From assembly GCA_900552675.1 (NCBI GenBank), contig USAI01000077.1, forward strand, positions 1-11,186: a DNA stretch of 11,186 bases. Direction: 5' to 3'. This document shows positions 1 through 6,756 of this stretch, in pieces. This DNA comes from an uncultured Prevotella sp. GTDB taxonomy: Bacteria; Bacteroidota; Bacteroidia; Bacteroidales; Bacteroidaceae. The first letter of the stretch is position 1, and each line of letters starts with the position of its first letter. Under the pieces are notes generated by a model. The model worked only from the letters and a program-made list of their open reading frames with translations, was not told the DNA's origin and made no database searches. Position numbers and translations under genes: made by a program.

Positions 1-196
1 GCATAAAAGCCCTGTCGGTGATTTAAATAAAAAACAGCCGAAAACTTTATTCTTTTACCTCAATCATTAACATTTATATATTTTTAAGTATTATGAACCA
101 CCTCATACCTTTCAACATAACGGCGATAAGAGAAAGCATACATTAACGTAACCCATTTTTTTAAACAAACATAGGGGATATATCATTTTTTATGTT

Positions 197-204
197 TACC
201 TTTG
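197..204 (+). promoter_or_regulatory. Bacteroidetes -7 promoter element for the 114-aa gene and ygiQ
   Basis: The sequence TACCTTTG matches the Bacteroidetes primary-sigma -7 consensus TAnnTTTG and lies 69 bases before the start codon at 274. No good -33 TTTG is present about 20 bases upstream. A 7-bp inverted repeat, AAACATA (167-173) and TATGTTT (191-197), brackets the spacer and touches the -7 element, so a repressor or activator site is possible but unproven. The rest of 1-273 is AT-rich with stops in all frames and shows no gene. Confidence 0.6.
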
Positions 205-273
205 CGTTGAAAGGGCCACAACCGTGTTTGTTGGCTATCAAGACATCACACTGACAATAAAAACATAACCATT

Positions 274-618
274 ATGTATAAAATTCAAGCAAACGTATCT
301 GGAACCCGCTCTATCGAGGTAAGTGATAAACATTTAGAAACCATTGAGCGTTATTCGTTGCTGAAAAACCTTATCGACAGCAACGGCATTATTGACGAGC
401 AAGTGCTTGACAAGCTGAAACTGAACGTGCGTTCGATGCTCGAGTCAGAAGCAGGCAAAGACCACGACCTGCTTGATTTGTGCCTCGACGTTATCTATCA
501 TCCTAACATGAAGGCCTTTGGCCTGCACAAGCTGGTGCTGCTGTACGTGCAGTGGGCACAAGAGCAGGGTGAAGACAACGATGCAGAAGACAAAAACGAA
601 AGCGAGGGCAACGAGTAA
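274..618 (+). CDS. Hypothetical protein, 114 aa, acidic C-terminal tail
   Basis: I do not recognise this protein. It has no signal peptide or membrane segment, so a cytoplasmic location is likely. Residues 1-35 look like mixed strand and helix; residues 36-100 are mostly amphipathic helix with regularly spaced Leu/Val (IIDEQVLDKLKLNV, DLLDLCLDVIYHP, HKLVLLYVQWAQ). The last 16 residues are almost all Asp, Glu, Asn, Lys and Gly, probably disordered. The ATG at 274 follows a TAnnTTTG promoter element by a sensible distance and the codon use resembles the neighbours, so it looks like a real gene. Its TAA stop shares a base with the ygiQ start (TAATG), which implies co-transcription and probably translational coupling. 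A role in supporting or regulating YgiQ is only an inference from this linkage. Confidence 0.8.
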   Translation: MYKIQANVSGTRSIEVSDKHLETIERYSLLKNLIDSNGIIDEQVLDKLKLNVRSMLESEAGKDHDLLDLCLDVIYHPNMKAFGLHKLVLLYVQWAQEQGEDNDAEDKNESEGNE

Positions 619-2741
619 TGAGTGGCCACCAGCTTACCGACTGGCTGCCTACAACACGCAAGGAGATGGATTTGCGGGGATGGGACGTAGCCGATGTCAT
701 CCTATTCTCGGCCGACGCATACGTCGACCATCCTTCGTTTGGTGCGGCCGTTATTGGACGCACCTTAGAGGCTATGGGCCTACGTGTGGCCATTGTGCCG
801 CAACCCGACTGGCATGGCGACTACCGCGATTTCAAGAAGCTGGGGCAGCCACGCCTGTTCTTTGGCATTGCTCCTGGCTGCATGGACTCGATGGTAAACA
901 AATATACCGCTAACCGCCGCCTGCGCTCAGAAGACGCTTACAGCCCTAACGGCCGACACGACTGTCGCCCCGAATACCCCACGATTGTCTATACCAAGAT
1001 ACTGAAAGAATTGTATCCTGATGTGCCCGTTGTGCTGGGCGGCATTGAGGCATCAATGCGTCGTCTTACCCATTACGACTATTGGCAAGACCGTTTGCGC
1101 CCTTGCATCTTAATCGACTCGGGTGCCGACCTACTTATCTATGGTATGGGCGAGAAGCCTATGCGCGACCTTTGTTTGCAGATGCTTGAAGGCAAAGCCA
1201 TTGCCGACATTCGCGACATTCCGCAAACCGTATATCTGTGCCCCAAAGATGCTGTGCCAGGCGGCGTTACAGCCAATGATATTGTGCTGTATAGCCACGA
1301 AGAATGTTTGCAGAACAAGAAGGCACAGGCCGACAACTTCAGACATATTGAGGAAGAGAGCAACAAGATACACGCATCGCGCATCTTACAAAACGTGGGC
1401 CAGCAGTGTGCAGTGGTGAACCCACCCTACCCACCAATGACCACCGAGGAGATTGACGCGTCGTACGACTTACCCTACACCCGCCTGCCACATCCTAAAT
1501 ATAAAGACAAGCGCATACCTGCCTACGAGATGATTAAATTCTCGGTAAACATACACCGTGGCTGCTTTGGCGGTTGCGCCTTCTGCACCATCAGCGCCCA
1601 TCAAGGCAAGTTTATCTCGTGCCGAAGCAAGGAGAGCATATTAAAAGAGGTAAAGAAGATAGCCGAGATGCCCGACTTCAAAGGCTATCTGTCAGACCTG
1701 GGAGGCCCTTCGGCTAATATGTATGGCATGGGTGGCCGCAACAAGAAGGCATGCGAAGCCTGCAAGCGCCCCTCGTGTATCAATCCGCAGATATGCCCCA
1801 ACCTTAACACCGACCACAGCAAGCTGCTGGAGATTTACCGTGCCGTTGATGCTTTACCCTACATTAAAAAGAGTTTTATAGGCAGTGGCGTGCGTTATGA
1901 CCTGTTGCTACATCAAAGCAAAGACGAACATAGCAACCAGGCAGCACGCGAATATACCCGCGAGCTGATTGTAAACCATGTGAGCGGCCGACTGAAGGTT
2001 GCTCCTGAGCACACCTGTCCCAGCGTGCTAAAGTTGATGCGCAAGCCTCCCTTCGAGCAGTTTAGCGCCTTCAAGAAGATATTTGAAAAGATAAATGCTG
2101 CCGAAAATTTGCGCCAGCAAATCATCCCCTACTTCATCAGTTCGCACCCTGGCTGCCATGAAGAAGATATGGCCGAGTTGGCTGTGCTGACCAAGCAGAT
2201 GGACTTTCATCTTGAACAGGTGCAAGACTTTACGCCCACGCCCATGACTGTGAGCACCGAGACATGGTATACAGGCTATGATCCTTATACCCTTGAACCC
2301 GTATTCAGTGCCCATACTCCTAAGGAAAAGTTGGCACAGCGTATGTTCTTCTTCTGGTATAAGCCCGAAGAGCGCCGTAACATTGAAAACGAGTTGCGAC
2401 GTATCGGACGTGCCGACCTCATACCACGCTTATACGACCACACCACCTTCACGCCCAACTATAAAAACAGGGCTGATGAGGAGGGGCGCAAATCGTTCTC
2501 GCCCAATTTCAGAAACGGAAAGATCATACGTTCATACAGCGACCAAAACACGTCGCGCGACAAGAAAAGCCAGCAAGATAAGAACAAAGTTTATCAAGGC
2601 AGAAACAAAAAATATCACGATAACGACAACGCTTATCAAGGCAAAAGCAACGCTTATCAAGGAAAGAACAAGGCCTATCAAGGAAAGAAACAAAGCCAAG
2701 ACAAACCCTATCAAGGACAACCATCACGTCGTCGGCGATAG
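618..2741 (+). CDS. YgiQ family radical SAM protein
   Basis: Cytoplasmic radical SAM protein of the YgiQ (UPF0313) family; the reaction of this family is not established to my knowledge. The N-terminal part (about 1-300) holds family blocks such as LPTTRKEMDLRGWDVADVI, VVLGGIEASMRR and DLLIYGMGEKP. The radical SAM core begins near 300, with the cluster-binding CxxxCxxC at C316, C320 and C323 (RGCFGGCAFC). A second cysteine group, C379, C382, C387 and C393, lies in CEACKRPSCINPQICPN and looks like a metal site. KVAPEHT and YFISSHPGC complete the core. Family-like sequence ends near 635; residues 636-707 form a basic, low-complexity tail with several YQGK-type repeats, ending RRRR. At 707 aa it is of usual family size. 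The start is the ATG overlapping the upstream TAA; GAGGG about 10 bases upstream is a possible ribosome site. Confidence 0.95.
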   Translation: MSGHQLTDWLPTTRKEMDLRGWDVADVILFSADAYVDHPSFGAAVIGRTLEAMGLRVAIVPQPDWHGDYRDFKKLGQPRLFFGIAPGCMDSMVNKYTANRRLRSEDAYSPNGRHDCRPEYPTIVYTKILKELYPDVPVVLGGIEASMRRLTHYDYWQDRLRPCILIDSGADLLIYGMGEKPMRDLCLQMLEGKAIADIRDIPQTVYLCPKDAVPGGVTANDIVLYSHEECLQNKKAQADNFRHIEEESNKIHASRILQNVGQQCAVVNPPYPPMTTEEIDASYDLPYTRLPHPKYKDKRIPAYEMIKFSVNIHRGCFGGCAFCTISAHQGKFISCRSKESILKEVKKIAEMPDFKGYLSDLGGPSANMYGMGGRNKKACEACKRPSCINPQICPNLNTDHSKLLEIYRAVDALPYIKKSFIGSGVRYDLLLHQSKDEHSNQAAREYTRELIVNHVSGRLKVAPEHTCPSVLKLMRKPPFEQFSAFKKIFEKINAAENLRQQIIPYFISSHPGCHEEDMAELAVLTKQMDFHLEQVQDFTPTPMTVSTETWYTGYDPYTLEPVFSAHTPKEKLAQRMFFFWYKPEERRNIENELRRIGRADLIPRLYDHTTFTPNYKNRADEEGRKSFSPNFRNGKIIRSYSDQNTSRDKKSQQDKNKVYQGRNKKYHDNDNAYQGKSNAYQGKNKAYQGKKQSQDKPYQGQPSRRRR
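2631..2692 (+). repeat. Tandem 21-bp coding repeats in the ygiQ 3' end
   Basis: Two near-identical 21-bp units start at 2631 and 2652 and a third degenerate one at 2673. They begin GCTTATCAAGG or GCCTATCAAGG and continue with an A-rich half, encoding AYQGKSN, AYQGKNK and AYQGKKQ. Looser copies with the TATCAAGG core occur at about 2590 and 2708. The period is a multiple of three, so copy number can change without a frameshift. The encoded stretch is hydrophilic and basic and probably unstructured. Confidence 0.8.
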
Positions 2742-2761
2742 TTTTTTATAAGATTAAATAT

Positions 2762-2856
2762 TCTTATTAAGGGTAAAAAGTCTTATCAAGAATAAAAAGT
2801 CTTATCAAGAATAAAAAGTCTTATTAAGGGTAAAAAGTCTTATTAAGAATAAAATT
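2762..2856 (+). repeat. Five tandem 19-bp repeats in the intergenic region
   Basis: Five head-to-tail units start at 2762, 2781, 2800, 2819 and 2838. Units 2 and 3 are identical (TCTTATCAAGAATAAAAAG). Units 1 and 4 are identical to each other, with TTAAGGG in place of TCAAGAA. Unit 5 differs mainly in its last bases, where it runs into the terminator. The 19-bp period is not a multiple of three and stops occur throughout, so the array is non-coding. It begins 20 bases after the ygiQ stop. Its CTTATCAAG core also appears in the ygiQ coding repeats just upstream. Confidence 0.9.
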
Positions 2857-2857
2857 T

Positions 2858-2909
2858 AAGAGTTTTGAATGATTAGCAACAAAATATCAGCTTATCATTC
2901 AAAACTCTT
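2858..2909. terminator. Bidirectional intrinsic terminator between ygiQ and the MBL gene
   Basis: A perfect 16-bp inverted repeat, AAGAGTTTTGAATGAT (2858-2873) against ATCATTCAAAACTCTT (2894-2909), encloses 20 bases. After one mismatch AGC/GCT can pair further. The plus-strand side is followed by a T run (2908-2913), and the minus-strand side by AAATTTTATTCTT. It lies between two converging genes, so it probably ends both transcripts. Confidence 0.85.
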
Positions 2910-2919
2910 TTTTATATTT

Positions 2920-3738
2920 TTACAGTTCAATCACCATTCCGTCGTATGCCAATTGCACATCGGCGGGAAGACGATTTACAGATGCAGCATACAAACCTAT
3001 ATCATGACTTTCATGTATTAAAAAGGTGCGACGCGCTCCTACCTTCTGTGCAAAGCGCACAGCCTCTTCAGCGGTTTGGTGTGAGTGGTGCGGTTTTGCA
3101 AATCGCAATGCGTTAACAATCAACGTATCAACGCCTTGCAAATACGCCATCTCACTATCAGCTATTGTTTTCATATCAGTGATATAGGCCAACTTTCCTA
3201 TACGATAGCCCATGATAGGCAGTTTGCCATGCATCACCTCAATAGGCATCACCTCGATATCACCCACGCTAAACGCATGATGCGGGCGCACCCTACGTTC
3301 TTCAAGCAATGGCACCCCTGGATACAGCTTAAACAGATGCAAGAACGGCACCATAGCCTTTGTGCGTTGCATGATGCCCGACGGAAAACAGTAAGGCATA
3401 TTATGTCGCACGTTTTTCAGTGTGCGACGGTTGCCATACAGCGTGATGCTACCAAAAGAGCAGAAGGGTCGCAAATCGTCAAGCCCTCCCACATGGTCGT
3501 AATGCTCATGGGTGAGCAGCACGCCATCAATTTTCTCAAACGGAAATGGCATCAGTTGCTGGCGTATGTCAGGGCCACAATCAATCAGCAGTCGGGTATT
3601 TTCAGTTTCTACCATCGCCACACAACGCAAGCGGTGGTCGCGAGGGTCGGTGCTACTACACACCTCACAGTGACAGCCTACTGAAGGTACGCCGCCAGAT
3701 GTTCCTGTGCCCAAAAGTGTTACTCGCATTGTTTTCAT
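2920..3738 (-). CDS. PhnP-like MBL-fold metallo-hydrolase
   Basis: Metallo-beta-lactamase-fold hydrolase, 272 aa, cytoplasmic. It resembles the PhnP/phosphoribosyl cyclic phosphodiesterase branch and the RNase Z-like group. The core metal motif is THEHYDH at residues 76-82. Later ligand positions are probably H170 (EVMHG), D188 (YITDM) and H242 (LIHESHD). Near the N-terminus CHCEVC (C22, C24, C27) with a later HHSH (217-220) matches the extra structural zinc site known in E. coli PhnP. GTGTSGGVPSVGC and DCGPDIRQQ are typical of the family. No phn genes are nearby, so phosphonate breakdown is not supported and the substrate is unknown; a cyclic phosphate ester is a reasonable guess. It starts 30 bases after the lipoprotein gene on the same strand, with no promoter visible between, so they are probably one operon. 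An in-frame ATG at codon 4 is an alternative start. Confidence 0.88.
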   Translation of the reverse strand: MKTMRVTLLGTGTSGGVPSVGCHCEVCSSTDPRDHRLRCVAMVETENTRLLIDCGPDIRQQLMPFPFEKIDGVLLTHEHYDHVGGLDDLRPFCSFGSITLYGNRRTLKNVRHNMPYCFPSGIMQRTKAMVPFLHLFKLYPGVPLLEERRVRPHHAFSVGDIEVMPIEVMHGKLPIMGYRIGKLAYITDMKTIADSEMAYLQGVDTLIVNALRFAKPHHSHQTAEEAVRFAQKVGARRTFLIHESHDIGLYAASVNRLPADVQLAYDGMVIEL

Positions 3739-3768
3739 CGTTATGGTTTGAAATAAGCTAAGAGGCCT

Positions 3769-4620
3769 CTACATAATAAGCTTTGTCAGTTTCCAGTGTT
3801 TACCTTTGCGCACAAAAGTAAGTTCGGTTTCCTGTCCGTTAGCAATGCCACGTATCACAAATATCTTTTTATTGCTTTCAGTATATTTCTGTCCATACAA
3901 GATATTGTATATCATACCGTTAGGCAGTTCTGGTGCAAACATTGGCCACTGCTCAGGAGCAAGAATTCCTGACATATTTGTAAACTCATCGTCAGGATCG
4001 GGTCCTGTGAAGTGTAATGGGTCGTCAATGCTCTCTGCCTGGAAGGTAGAGTCGGACACAAAAGCTTTATAAAATTTCAAGAACGACGAGTTATAGTTTT
4101 CACCAATGTTTTTATGACAGATGCTTGTCAGCATCCATTTACCTTGCTCACGATCAAAGTTATACTGCTTTACGCTGTTACGCGACAAGAAAATCTTCTC
4201 TACCACTACATGGCTGATGGTGGTATCTTTCACCACATTCATTTGTTTGGCGTTATCGAAAATCAAGGTATAATAATCTTGACGCATAAAGAAATGTTCC
4301 ATCTTCCACTTATTAGCAGGCACATACGTTATCTTTCCTCCACGCTGAACGGGTAGCGGAAACTGGATACGTTTGTACTGAAGCTTTTTGTTTGCAGCAA
4401 AGTTGAAGATAAAATCGTCAAACAGCTCATCGGCAGCCTTTGGCATGGGGGCTTCAGCGATAATGGTTTCCATGGTGTCGGTCACAGCCGACACGCTGTC
4501 GGTAGAACTGATGGCTGTGTCTTGTGTTGTGGGTTTCTTGTCAGAACAACCTGTTGTTGAAAAAAATGTCATGACAGCAATCATTGCCATCACAACAAAC
4601 AAAGCACCTTTTCTATTCAT
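3769..4620 (-). CDS. DUF4348-type NTF2-like lipoprotein
   Basis: Predicted lipoprotein of 283 aa, resembling the Bacteroidales DUF4348 (NTF2-like) proteins; its function is unknown. The signal peptide has a basic start (MNRK), a hydrophobic stretch at about 6-20 and a lipobox-like STTGC with the acylated Cys at 25. A Ser/Thr/Asp-rich linker covers about 26-60. Two similar units follow, about 61-168 and 175-283. Each starts with an amphipathic helix (ELFDDFIFNFAANKKLQ; SSFLKFYKAFVSDSTFQ) and ends in a strand with the pattern GKW.LT.I or GKHWKLTKLI. This suggests an internal duplication of an NTF2-like fold. The residues after the Cys (SDKK) do not clearly match the known surface-export signals of Bacteroidetes lipoproteins. 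It is divergent from pheS and probably leads the operon that includes the MBL gene. The family name is from memory of sequence style. Confidence 0.75.
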   Translation of the reverse strand: MNRKGALFVVMAMIAVMTFFSTTGCSDKKPTTQDTAISSTDSVSAVTDTMETIIAEAPMPKAADELFDDFIFNFAANKKLQYKRIQFPLPVQRGGKITYVPANKWKMEHFFMRQDYYTLIFDNAKQMNVVKDTTISHVVVEKIFLSRNSVKQYNFDREQGKWMLTSICHKNIGENYNSSFLKFYKAFVSDSTFQAESIDDPLHFTGPDPDDEFTNMSGILAPEQWPMFAPELPNGMIYNILYGQKYTESNKKIFVIRGIANGQETELTFVRKGKHWKLTKLIM

Positions 4621-4661
4621 AACATCTAATTTGCGCTTTAATGTCTCTCAAATTTTCTGTG

Positions 4662-4669
4662 CAAATTTA
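4662..4669 (-). promoter_or_regulatory. -7 element for the lipoprotein operon
   Basis: On the minus strand this reads TAAATTTG, a match to TAnnTTTG, 42 bases before the lipoprotein ATG. No -33 TTTG is seen at the expected distance. It is back to back with the pheS -7 element, 42 bases away. Confidence 0.5.
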
Positions 4670-4711
4670 CAACTTTATTTCTATATATTTCTTCTTTTGC
4701 CGTAAAAATGT

Positions 4712-4719
4712 TAACTTTG
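4712..4719 (+). promoter_or_regulatory. -7 element for pheS
   Basis: TAACTTTG matches TAnnTTTG and is followed by GC, as is common in this phylum. It lies 27 bases before the pheS ATG at 4746. The -33 region has only TTTC at about the right place. Its position rules out the longer reading frame that begins at 4641. Confidence 0.6.
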
Positions 4720-4745
4720 CATTGTTTTTTAAAAAGCACTCGATT

Positions 4746-5783
4746 ATGATATTAGACAAGATAGAGAAACTTCTTCAGGAAGTGAGCAATCTTACCGCGC
4801 AAAACGCCGATGAGATTGAGCAGCTGCGTTTGAAATATCTCAGCAAGAAAGGCGAGATAGCAGCGCTTATGGCCGATTTCCGAAATGTGTCGGCCGACCA
4901 AAAGAAGGCTGTGGGCATGAAGATCAACGAATTGAAGAATATGGCCATTGCCCGTATCAACGAGTTGAAGGAAAACACTGTCGCTGCCGACGACAATGCC
5001 GACGACATCGACCTCACCCGCTCGGCATACCCCATCACGCTGGGCACACGCCACCCGTTGACCATTGTGCGCAACGAGATTATCGACATTTTCCAGCGCA
5101 TGGGCTTCACTCTGGCCGAAGGTCCTGAGATAGACGACGACTTGCACGTGTTCACCAAGCTGAACTTTGCCGCCGACCACCCCGCCCGCGACATGCAAGA
5201 CACCTTCTTCATTGAGCAGAACCCTAACGAGGTAACCAAGAACATTCTCTTGCGCTCGCACACCTCAAACGACCAAAGCCGTATCATGGAAAAGCAGCAG
5301 CCACCCATCCGCGTTATCTGCCCGGGTCGCGTATATCGCAACGAGGCCATCTCGGCTCGTGCCCACTGCTTCTTCCATCAGCTCGAAGGCTTATATGTTG
5401 ACAAGGACGTGTCGTTCACCGACCTCAAGCAGGTGCTTCTCACCTTTGCTCGCGAGCTCTTTGGTGCCGACACCAAGATACGTCTGCGCCCCAGCTATTT
5501 CCCCTTCACCGAGCCCAGCGCCGAGATGGACATCTCATGCCATATTTGTGGTGGCAAGGGTTGCGGTTTCTGCAAGCACACTGGCTGGGTAGAGATTTTA
5601 GGTTGCGGTATGGTAGACCCCAACGTGCTTGAAGCCTGTGGCATTGATAGCAAGGTTTACACTGGCTACGCCTTCGGTTTAGGCATAGAACGCATCACGA
5701 ACCTGAAATATCGTGTGGCCGACCTCAGAATGTTCTCAGAAAACGATATGCGCTTCTTGCGCGAGTTTGAGGCTGCCGAATAA
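4746..5783 (+). CDS. pheS: Phenylalanine--tRNA ligase alpha subunit
   Basis: Catalytic alpha subunit of the heterotetrameric phenylalanyl-tRNA synthetase; it charges tRNA-Phe together with PheT, which is not in this window. The ATG at 4746 gives 345 aa, a normal length. Residues 1-80 form the helical, tRNA-contacting coiled coil. The class II core follows: motif 1 around RHPLTIVRNEIIDIFQRMGF (103-121), then LLRSHTSNDQSR, motif 2 around GRVYRNEAISARAHCFFHQLEG (194-215), then RPSYFPFTEPSAEMD, and motif 3 in YAFGLGIERI (308-317). Between the TEPSAE block and LGCGMVDPNVL lies CHICGGKGCGFC (C265, C268, C273, C276), a four-cysteine knuckle absent from the E. coli enzyme but present in some other bacterial PheS proteins; it is likely a zinc site. 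The gene is alone, not followed by pheT, and ends at a hairpin. Confidence 0.97.
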   Translation: MILDKIEKLLQEVSNLTAQNADEIEQLRLKYLSKKGEIAALMADFRNVSADQKKAVGMKINELKNMAIARINELKENTVAADDNADDIDLTRSAYPITLGTRHPLTIVRNEIIDIFQRMGFTLAEGPEIDDDLHVFTKLNFAADHPARDMQDTFFIEQNPNEVTKNILLRSHTSNDQSRIMEKQQPPIRVICPGRVYRNEAISARAHCFFHQLEGLYVDKDVSFTDLKQVLLTFARELFGADTKIRLRPSYFPFTEPSAEMDISCHICGGKGCGFCKHTGWVEILGCGMVDPNVLEACGIDSKVYTGYAFGLGIERITNLKYRVADLRMFSENDMRFLREFEAAE

Positions 5784-5803
5784 TCATTTACAACATTACA
5801 TAA

Positions 5804-5863
5804 GGCGCGCCCTGTAAGGCCGAAAAGTAATCAACAGTTGCTCTTCACCTTACAGGGCGCGTC
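5804..5863 (+). terminator. Likely pheS terminator hairpin
   Basis: A GC-rich 14-bp perfect inverted repeat, CGCGCCCTGTAAGG (5806-5819) with CCTTACAGGGCGCG (5848-5861), can extend by two more pairs and encloses 28 bases. It begins 20 bases after the pheS stop. Only a weak T stretch follows (TCGTTTATA), so termination may be partial or the stem may mainly protect the 3' end. Confidence 0.65.
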
Positions 5864-5912
5864 GTTTATATAGGCTACAACTACACCTAAACGAAATAAT
5901 TATATAGAAAAC

Positions 5913-5944
5913 TTTGGCGCTAAAATTAATTTTCACTAATTTTG
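5913..5944 (+). promoter_or_regulatory. Full -33/-7 promoter of the kdsA-kdsD-PLD operon
   Basis: TTTG at 5913-5916 and TAATTTTG at 5937-5944 are separated by 20 bases, the Bacteroidetes consensus spacing. The predicted transcript start is near 5951, giving a leader of about 30 bases before the kdsA ATG at 5984. No Shine-Dalgarno sequence is visible in the leader. Confidence 0.8.
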
Positions 5945-5983
5945 CATTATACATAATTATAACGCTAAAAAACAATAGCATAT

Positions 5984-6739
5984 ATGCAACCGATATTCAT
6001 TGCCGGACCTTGTGTTATCGAGTCGGAGGCGCTACTTGACACAGTAGCACAAACCCTGTGTGCCATTAACAAAAAATTGGGCATCGACATTATTTTCAAG
6101 GCCTCGTTTGATAAAGCCAACCGCACCTCTATACACTCGTTTCGCGGACCAGGAATAGAAAAAGGACTGCAGATGTTAGCCGACATCAAACAGAAATACG
6201 GATTGAGAATTCTTACCGACATACACGAAAGTTGGCAAGCAGCCGACACTGGACAGGTGGCCGACGTGATACAGATACCCGCCTTTCTTTGCCGACAGAC
6301 CGACCTGTTGGTGGCCGCAGCAAAGACCGGACGCATCATCAACATCAAGAAAGCCCAGTTCTTAAGCGGACAAGACATGATGTATCCTGTTGAAAAGGCA
6401 CGCGAGGCTGGCGCCAAAGAGGTATGGCTCACCGAGCGTGGCAACATTTATGGCTACAATAATTTGGTAGTCGACTTCCGCAACATCAGCGATATGCTCA
6501 ACATTACCCCCACCGTGGTGATGGACTGTACACACAGCGTACAGCGCCCTGGAGCGGGTGGAGGCAAAACCAGTGGCGACCGTCGCTTTGTGCCCTCAAT
6601 GGCATTGGCCGCCAAGGCATTTGGTGCCAATGGCTACTTCTTCGAAGTGCATCCCGACCCTGACCATGCCTTGAGCGATGGCCCTAATATGCTGTATCTT
6701 GACCAGTTGGAAGCTTTAATTGAGAAAATATTGCAATAA
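5984..6739 (+). CDS. kdsA: 3-deoxy-8-phosphooctulonate synthase (Kdo-8-P synthase)
   Basis: Condenses arabinose-5-phosphate with phosphoenolpyruvate to Kdo-8-phosphate, the committed step to Kdo of the LPS inner core; cytoplasmic TIM barrel. FIAGPC at residues 5-10 puts a Cys where E. coli KdsA has Asn. C10, H184, E221 and D232 correspond, with an offset of one, to the metal ligands C11, H185, E222 and D233 of the Aquifex aeolicus enzyme, so this is the metal-dependent class. FKASFDKANRTSIHSFRGPG (38-57), TDIHES, IQIPAFLCRQTDLL and YNNLVVDFR are family signatures. At 251 aa it is somewhat shorter than E. coli KdsA (284) because the C-terminus ends soon after LEALIEKIL, but no core motif is missing. 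It leads an operon with kdsD 17 bases downstream, which supplies its substrate. Confidence 0.97.
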   Translation: MQPIFIAGPCVIESEALLDTVAQTLCAINKKLGIDIIFKASFDKANRTSIHSFRGPGIEKGLQMLADIKQKYGLRILTDIHESWQAADTGQVADVIQIPAFLCRQTDLLVAAAKTGRIINIKKAQFLSGQDMMYPVEKAREAGAKEVWLTERGNIYGYNNLVVDFRNISDMLNITPTVVMDCTHSVQRPGAGGGKTSGDRRFVPSMALAAKAFGANGYFFEVHPDPDHALSDGPNMLYLDQLEALIEKILQ

Positions 6740-6756
6740 GAAAGCAACACGTAGAT

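Noticed and set aside
503..793. Frames antisense to or out of phase with the 114-aa gene, ygiQ, kdsD and others
   Set aside because: They lie over well-supported genes, have shadow-type composition and lack promoters or recognisable motifs.
2762..2909. CRISPR-like array
   Set aside because: The 19-bp units are directly adjacent with no spacers, and the inverted repeat is an ordinary terminator.
3761..3770. AGAGGCCTCT palindrome between the lipoprotein and MBL genes
   Set aside because: Only 10 bases, overlapping the lipoprotein stop codon, with no T run; too short to call a terminator or operator.
4641..4745. N-terminal extension of PheS to an upstream ATG at 4641
   Set aside because: The added 35 residues are unlike PheS, cover the TAACTTTG promoter element and make the protein longer than the family; MILDKIEKLL at 4746 is the normal start.
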